From NCBI RefSeq assembly GCF_030272615.1, contig NC_081414.1, forward strand, positions 234,100,733-234,164,732: 64,000 nt of DNA, in the 5' to 3' direction. The notes beneath the pieces are model-generated. The model did not search any database. It was not told where the DNA came from and worked only from the letters and a program-made list of their open reading frames with translations. The translations under genes were made by a program, and so were the position numbers. Within the stretch, counting starts at the first letter, position 1. The number at the start of each line of letters is the position of its first letter. The DNA is from Cryptomeria japonica (taxonomy: Eukaryota; Streptophyta; Pinopsida; Cupressales; Cupressaceae). Positions 56,655-64,000 of this stretch are shown here, in pieces.

Positions 56655-58870
56655 AAACATTGAAACTTAGAACCTAAATGTGAAATATTTATGAATTTCA
56701 TGATCTTTATTGAATTGTGAAACAAGTTTATGTTTTTTTGCAACTGATTATAGGTTTAGGACAGCAAATAGAATCACATAATTCTAGTGCAATCACCTCC
56801 TGTAGCTTTAGGTTTTTAGTTTTTAGCAGGCTTTCTATCGTTTTTCTAGCAAAGTTAGTTTTAGAAGGTTTTCATTAGGGAACCAACCCTCTTTGGAGAT
56901 TTATCCTCAAGATTAGGCAACCCACAGGCCTGAGGATCATTCCATGTTTCATAGGATTGCTAGGTTTACACTTAGCATCAAGGTGCAATCCTTTGTGACA
57001 ACATTTTAATCAAGAAAGTGTTTGGAGGAGAGAATGAGAGCGGTGAAACCCTAGTGTTGTAGAAGCAAGCAAATAGTTCATCCATTGTTGTAGAGGTGTG
57101 CATTTGAAACAAAGAGATCAGATGAAGTGTGAACAAGAGGATGTGTTTCTATATTATAACGCATGATTCGTTTAGGGGATTCTTTTTATGCTACCACAAT
57201 AGTTAGCCCTATCTAAGGATTGTGAACTGAGGAATGGGAAGTTAGAAACCAAGCACAAATGAGGATTAAAGATGTAGCAAGGAAAATGAGAGAAATGAAG
57301 AACATTGAGGTAGAGGATTTCATCACAAATTTGGTTGCTATGGAAGAAAACACTAACATGGAGGGGGAAAAGCTTACAAACTAGATAAATAAAGTGTAAC
57401 ATGCTAATTAATTTTTGTTATGTATTTCATTCCTAATATGTTTACTGATGTTTTTGTTTCCTAATATGGAATCTCATACAAATATCATCATTATGTTGTA
57501 GGATTGAGAGCATCAGCAAGGCGTTTTACCTCCAACCACAACCCTGGCAGTCCCCTACACACCTTCTTTACAAAGGTTGCCCTACTCTTAACAAGGTTGT
57601 AGACGTAGGACTAGGTCTCATTGCCATCTAAGCCTGTTGTTTAGAACCTACACAACTCTAGTCACTCATACACTATAGGTACCTGTTAACTAACTTACAT
57701 GACCACTTTAACTAGGAAGTGTATCTGATTCATGTGAACTAATGAACGCATACTGAACTCTATGCCACCTTGACCAAGGTTTAATAAGTTGCAAGCACGT
57801 ATAACATGTTGTCTAAGTTCACCACCCCACTCAACTTGTTACAACATTATCTAAGTTCGGTTTGACTTAACTAGGAGCACTTGACTCCCTTGACAATCTA
57901 ACTACATTCTATCATTTATTCAGAGAAATTTACTCTAGACTCAAGGATTTATTAAGTCAACTTTTGGTCTCATTATTAATGCATTCATAGTACATGCATA
58001 GGTATGCTCAAGAGATACTTCTCTCATCTTATTTTATCTTATTATTTCACTAATAATCATTAAGTATGCAAGTGATACATCTTGGCACAATGCATGTGTG
58101 CATGTATGTGCATCCATGCATACATGCATGTGTCTTTCAATTTCATTAGCACATCATATATGTGCATCCTTGCAAATACATGCATACATGCATGTTTTCA
58201 CTTAATCGTTAAGTTCTCCCCCAATCATTAAATATTCATGTTCCATCTATAAAATAGTATTCATTCAAATCATTGTGCATTGTTAACATACAAGCCTTAT
58301 CAGTTAATTTTAATTCATTACATAGTTTGGCCCCCATGTGGGTCCATTCAAGTCTAGTGACCTCTTGAATTTGATAACAATTTTTTGTACACAATAGAGA
58401 TAATATTTTTTTTTATCTTACACAGATCGATCCTTAATGATTCTGCAATGTGAGAATCTGACAACACTTAAGTTGTACATGACTCATCTATAGTTCAATG
58501 ATGGTTATGAATTCAATAAATCTGAATATTCATGATGAGCTCATGATTGAGGTCGATGACCTCTATGTTAATTATTTCCTAGAATATTTGATATGGCTAA
58601 GTTATGTTTTGGAAATAGAGGCTAAGACTCATTGCACAATCTTATCTTAAAGAAATATAGATTGAATTTATAATGATGAACTATATCTATACAAGCATGG
58701 AAACTCCTAATATATTATCATAAAATATGTAGATCCCTAGCTAGCTGATTATATGTTGGCTTGAATGATTTTACTGTTAATTCATTTTCCAGTTAAAAAT
58801 GCAATTACTAAATAATGCACAATCTACTAATGATTTACAAATTAACTCAACTAGAGTAGTATAGTGTATT
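56655..58870. other. Unassigned AT-rich stretch
   Basis: No recognisable genes. A short plus-strand frame at about 57225-57380 (EEWEVRNQAQMRIKDVARKMREMKN) looks amphipathic but is too short to call. ATGCATG-type simple sequence occurs at 58090-58195. Confidence 0.4.
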
Positions 58871-60065
58871 GTAGTGAAAATTAGGAATTAGGGTTTAAGA
58901 TAATAAAATCTCTAACTAACCCAATCAACCTACTTACATTGAAAGAGGATTGAACCTAATAGATCTAGGTTCAATCCTTGTGGGAAAGATACTAAGAGTA
59001 TGATTGGATTCAACTAGTTGGGAATGATTAACCTCTTTCTAAGTTGAATTGTAGTGTAATTGTGATATTAGGGTAAAACCATGAGTTATTGAAGTAAATT
59101 GATAGAAACAGTAAGCTACAAATGTCCCGTCAAACCACCAACTTGGATCTAGGCAAAAGGAGATGTGTAAAACCCATTCTCAGAAGTTTGGCCTAATTGT
59201 TTGGGACTAAGTAGCATAGATCTGCCTCAGTCCTCTGAATTTTCTATCTTCAAAAGCCGAACTTGTTCATTATTGTCTACTCTATCAGATTTCCTTAGTA
59301 CAAATCCACACCTATTTCCCGTGCACACAACAAGAAAGGAAAATATGTTGGGAATAGGGGTTTGCCTTAGGTCAAAACCCTTTTTTGGATATAACTATGA
59401 AATTGAATTGGCAAATATAATGAAAGACTGGAATAAAGTACTTTCATTTTGAGGGAAAGACTGAATCTAAAATGTAATGCTTGAAACCACAATGTTTACC
59501 TTGATCAAGTTTTGTTTGTCTTCACACAAAGCTTTTAGGGTTTCATGTAGGACGTCTTCATAAAATATTGATCATGAATGCCATCTTCAATGCTTGAACT
59601 TGACTTCACTTCTGCTTCATTGCTTGATGAATGATCGATTGCTTGTTTACTTGAATTTGCTAGAGTGTCAAGATGATAATTGATCAATTAGATTTTAAAT
59701 GAGAGTGGTAGACATCCTTTTATACTTGACCGTCAAAAATAAAATTGAATTTTCGCAACAAGCCAACACGAGATCCAAATTCCTGCTCATTAATGATGAC
59801 CGTTAAGAGGGTTCAATTTGGGGTCCAATTAAGAGGCCTAGGGCATGGTACACCCTGGTCCTGATTTGGGACCAAGGTGGGATATGTCCTAGTCCTAAAA
59901 ATCAGGACTCCAAATTGGGGGTAGAATTGGGAAATTGATGAAAATGCAAAATAGGTGGGTAGTGTGAGCAGAATCAACATTGCAAATGGACCTTGGAAAT
60001 TGTAATGCCAAAGTGAATCCTAGGTGAGGATAAAATTATAGGCAAGTACAATTTAGGATGCTACA
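58870..60065 (-). repeat. LTR of a second Tat-like element (left boundary uncertain)
   Basis: Minus strand begins TGTAGCATCC at 60065. A purine tract on its right (minus GCTAAAGTGGGGGCTAAA, 60066-60083) marks a 3' LTR, paralleling TGTAGACG plus purine tract at 699-714. A TATA box lies at 59716-59724. The left end was not located; about 58870 is a guess based on composition. Confidence 0.6.
59716..59724 (-). promoter_or_regulatory. TATA box in the second Tat-like LTR
   Basis: TATAAAAGG on the minus strand, about 340 bases into the LTR. Confidence 0.55.
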
Positions 60066-62278
60066 TTTAGCCCCCACTTTAGCAGGAGTATGAGACTAAG
60101 CATACTCATGGTAAAGTACAAAGTTTCATAGAAAAACTTCTATTAAGATATCAAAGAGACAAGACACACTAAGCCCCTAGGGACTTCAGGATCCCACTAC
60201 TCTAATATCAAGATAAAAGGGACAACATAAGAAAGGAGAAGGGAAGAGAATACATGATTGTACTAGCGTAGTAAGATTTACTTACTATGAGTCATGGAAA
60301 AGAAAAATACCAAATTACAAAGAAAAAGACTCAGTTTGCAAAGTAACTTGAGTATGAAAACATGTCATGGTGTGTGCATAAAGTGTAACTTTGAGCGAAA
60401 TGTATGCCCCCACATTAAAGCGGTTGTATACATCTTATTGAGATCAATTGCTTTAAGGTAGCATTCATCTAAAAGACAAGCATGTTACCACAATGAGATA
60501 CCCCTAAGAAAGGTCAAGTCAAAGGATAATGGTCACAAAACATATATGAACAAGCACATAAGAGATCTACTAACTCTAGGATTAGTATGCTCTTATGATA
60601 AATAATCTATATCAATAATATTTATATTGAATTGACCTCATCCCCCAAAGGTAGTGGAACTACAAACACAATGGAAGAAGGGAACATTTGTCTTTTTGAG
60701 TCAGTATGGAAGAGACCAAAAGAGATCTCAATGCTTTGCATCGTCCCCAACTAGACAACACAAGGGACAACATATAGAAGAATTGAGATACAAATAGAAG
60801 AATGTTGCAACAAACTCGACCTCTTTATTACCTTGCACCAACAGAGTAACAAGGGTCATCCAAAGAGAACCTAACATAACACAAAAACATATCAAGCAAC
60901 ACATCACGGGGGAAGCACATTCCAAACAAGCAAACACACACGAGAGGATCTATGACACGAATGAAGGTAATCAAGAAAATCATCCACCTCTCAATCTTGT
61001 TGAACATTATTTAGGGAAGGTAGACAAGATGCAAGAGGAGATACTTTGAGCATGACATATGGAGCTACTGCAAGTTCCAAATAAGGACCATGCTCGAATG
61101 ATGAGTCACTTTTTTTGTCACTAGGAGCTAGGGTTAATGGTTTTGAAAAATATGAAGATAAATCATGATTAACATCAATAATCTCATGCATATCATTAAA
61201 ATCATTAGAATTAATATTGTTAGCATGAACAACATCATCATCCATATCATCATCTAGATTAATAAAAATAGGATCTCTAATGTGAAAAAAGCATGAACCA
61301 TGTCATTTTTCTTAAGCATTTTTAATCTTGGTGATTTAGGTTGAAATTCCTCCCTATGGTTAGGCAAATGTTGGACAAATGGGATCCAATCAGTATTTGG
61401 TGTCTTCAGGGAGGAAATTTTTTGGGAAGAAACTTCATGAGCCTTAGCACAATGTCTTCCTTGATGTTCTCTCGCACAACAATTCCTTTAGTTTTAGTCA
61501 AAACTTGTTTATATTGATGATCAATGGACATAGGTTTCTTGTCTTCCTTTAAAGGAGGAGGAACAAGAGAAGCCCTACTAGGTTGAGACATAGAAGATGC
61601 CAAGTTCTTTCCTTTTTAATATGTAGGAGGCATGATTGATGTATATATAGGATGAATAGAAGGCGTAGGAAGAATACCAGGTCCATTATGAGGAGGAGGA
61701 CTATCCATGGGTATAGGATCTTCAGGTTTTCTCAAGGACATGATCATCTCATTTTTTCATTTCTGATAAGATAAGAGAAGGATGTCACTTCAAGGATTAA
61801 GAGGTTCAAGTTGTTGAGGCCATAAGTAATCAAGGGTGAAATTGCCATGCTTCGATGTGGGTTGGTAAAGGCTATGATTAATTGTTATGATAGTTGCCAT
61901 TATGAGAGAATTTCAAACATTTATGGATTGTAGAAGGAATAGATTTCATGGAAGAGAGCCAAGGAAATCTCAACTTCACATGAAACTAGTTTGATGTAAG
62001 AATGATAGAAAAAGTCACATCTAAGAACTTAGTACCAACCTCAACAGGGAGAGTAATAGAACCAATAGTAGGGCAAGACAAACCATCATATACCTTGACC
62101 ATCACATCAGATTTTATCATATGTGACTTGATGAAATTGTAAAGCATAAAGATATTCTTCCATAATCACATTAACCATACACTCTAGATCAATGCGCACT
62201 CCTCGTAAAATTTTATCTTTGATCTTCACAGTGATATACATTGGGCCATCAGGTGTAACTGTTAGACAGTTCAAATAA
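60066..62278 (-). pseudogene. Gutted interior of the second Tat-like element (protease and linker only)
   Basis: From right to left on the minus strand: a protease-like block at 62289-61790 (MYITVKIKDKILRGVRIDL...NVI, then GLSCPTIGSITLPVEVG, with the active-site Asp-Gly lost), linker frames 61603-61406 and 61245-60991 (acidic, Asn/Asp-rich), then 60990-60084 with no frame, and the PPT. RT, RNase H and integrase are absent, so this is either internally deleted or a non-autonomous derivative. Several stops. Confidence 0.65.
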
Positions 62279-63521
62279 TCAGAAGACAACTGAGAGGGAG
62301 GGGGTGGTTGAATCAGTTGTCATAGATTACCAAAACATTTAGCAATTAACACTTTAATACCAAAACCCAAAACATTAATATCGGAATGCTTAAACCAAAT
62401 ATCAAAATAGCAGTTAAACCAAATAAGCATAAACAATAATCACAAAATAAATACCATCCACATGACACTAAGATTTATATGTGGAGAACCTGGTAAAGGG
62501 AAAAAGCATGGTGGGAAGCCTACCCACAGTTAGATAATACTTCTATAGTAAGTATGTGAATTAAAATTGAGGGGCTTGCACTTGTAGGAAGGCCAATAAC
62601 CTAGAGCGTACTGCTCATCACAAAAGGAGTCTCACTGACTACATAGAAATCCAAATTACAACCCGAAAGAAAGAATGAATTGCAAAGATAACATCTCCTA
62701 TGCCTGAGTACAATTTTGGTTATGCTCAATACCAGAGGAAAAATCCCTCTTACATAAACCCAATTCGATCTCCAATGATTGACCAAATCCTCTACCTGAA
62801 TGATATTACATTATTCACACATTACATATCCATATCCAATTCCTTTACCTTATACCTGTGATCTAATTCCCATGATGATCTACAATGAGATCTTACATCA
62901 TATATATACAAACCCTCGACCATAAACAATCAGGTCGACCACCAGATAATAAACCAATTACATAATTACAAAACATGTCGGCCTTAGACCAAACAAACAA
63001 TATCCAACACATAAGACATCCTAGAAACACATCGAGAGTTCCAATCCACACGTTACATTAAGCCGGTCCATAACCTAGATCAATAGGGACCCAATATAGG
63101 TCCACATGCTAAAGAAATGATCTCCATCCACCAAGGCTCAAACATGATCACCAATAGCATCTTGGATCTCCACCAAAAGGTGCACTAACACCACTTATGC
63201 ATATCATCAAATATATTCATCAAAAGCTCTGCCGATGAAACCCTCGTCGAAACCACAAGCCAAGCTTCCAAGCAAGCATAATAGCATACGATCACCAGAC
63301 CAAAACCAACTTACTAAATATGAACATGAGTATCATAAATAAGCTAATTCCATAACCAAACCATATTGGAGCATACCGGATCATGCCAGATCCAAACCAA
63401 CCAAAAACTACTCAACCTACCAGGACCAGAAGGATGCCGGTAAAGCATCCAAACAACTAGAGTTGACATCAATGAGAAAACATCAATGCAACACATAATC
63501 AATTCCTCCAAATGGCCAACA
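62279..63521 (-). repeat. 3' LTR of a third copia element
   Basis: On the minus strand it starts TGTTGGCC (63521) right after a purine tract (63522-63537) and ends near 62279 with the C-tract and CTCTCAGTTGTCTTC end also seen in copia element 2. It is inserted into the protease remnant. About 1243 bp; the exact CA end is diverged. Confidence 0.82.
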
Positions 63522-64000
63522 ATCTCCCCCTTTAGCATTGATGGCAACACTAGATGTGAAAAATATCTAAGCAAGAAATGCCAAACAAGTCTCCCCCAAT
63601 GGAAGACAACCAACAATCTCCCACTCAAAGATATAGCAATAAAGTTCCGACACAAAGACCAAACTCCCCCTATGAATGATATATCTGTAATGCTCTGAAT
63701 TACACATATATCTCTCCCCTAATGTATACAATGCCTTAATTTTTTCTTTTTCACATGGATATCTCTCCCCCTTTGATATCAATGCCATAAATATGACAAA
63801 TATATCAAAGTAGAAATATAAACCACTGAATCACAAAGCTAACTACTCCCCCTGAGCAGTAGCATCCCCGCATCAGTGCTAGAATGAAAAATGTCTCTGA
63901 TAATGCATACTTGACTGATGCCAAAAAGCATCAATCAGTTCTCTGTCCGAGGGGCATAAACCCCTAACTTGTCTCTTAGGTACTCAAATGGTTCTTTAGG
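63522..64000 (-). other. 3' UTR of the third copia element
   Basis: PPT at 63522-63537, then repeated blocks resembling it (CTCCCCC with GATATCAATGCC-like flanks at about 63590, 63668, 63715 and 63765). No coding frame reached before the window ends; pol would lie beyond 64000. Confidence 0.65.

Noticed and set aside
57172-57402. Possible small gene near 57.2-57.4 kb
   Set aside because: The plus-strand frame is only ~50 residues of amphipathic sequence with no start, promoter or partner exon; the minus-strand frame is its shadow.
59201-59452. 83-residue plus-strand frame
   Set aside because: Within the second Tat-like LTR, antisense to it, no domain or promoter seen.

Overview
The window is repeat-dense plant nuclear DNA. 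I see no intact host gene, no tRNA or rRNA gene and no CRISPR array. Every substantial coding signal belongs to a plant retrotransposon: a Tat-type Ty3/gypsy element, a chromovirus with a chromodomain, Ty1/copia elements with an initiator-Met primer site, and an L1-type LINE with a C-terminal RNase H. AT-rich DNA, long LTRs and deep nesting suggest a large plant genome (a gymnosperm would fit), but the species cannot be named from sequence alone.

Layout. (1) 1-17536: an almost complete Tat-lineage Ty3/gypsy element on the minus strand; its 5' LTR is on the right (16033-17536) and its 3' LTR on the left (1-699, cut by the window edge). Order on the minus strand is PBS, leader, gag, protease, a G-patch-bearing linker, RT-RNase H, a second RNase H and integrase. 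On the opposite strand, between integrase and the 3' LTR, lies an accessory gene with its own TATA box, a short first exon, a ~1.04-kb intron and a long second exon encoding a plant mobile domain (PMD) protein. Arrays of a 9-bp GCGC-core motif at 21-bp (or 21-21-18 bp) spacing occupy the PMD intron and, inverted, the gag leader. (2) 17537-19452: remnant of a chromovirus-type LTR, next to where the Tat element sits. (3) 19453-21205 and 48967-49168: a decayed, acidic, unidentified reading frame split by copia element 1. (4) 21206-48966: copia element 1. Its 3' LTR is split by a 20.5-kb LINE-based block flanked by a 17-bp duplication. (5) 27142-47689: the minus-strand LINE, itself holding a chromovirus 3' LTR (28204-32402), copia element 2 (38628-45328, TSD CTCCC) and a 1393-bp unidentified insertion (TSD CCTTGGG). 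(6) 49228-55655: a 5'-truncated chromovirus with a 4.3-kb LTR. (7) 55646-56654: a foldback element with ~315-bp inverted arms. (8) ~58.9-62.28 kb: a gutted second Tat-like element (LTR, PPT, protease remnant). (9) 62279-64000: the 3' LTR and 3' UTR of a third, minus-strand copia element running off the window.

Almost all coding regions are broken. Most premature stops are one C-to-T or G-to-A transition from Gln, Trp or Arg codons, many at CAG (CHG context), consistent with cytosine-methylation decay. The most unusual object is the antisense, spliced PMD gene with its flanking inverted arrays inside the Tat element.
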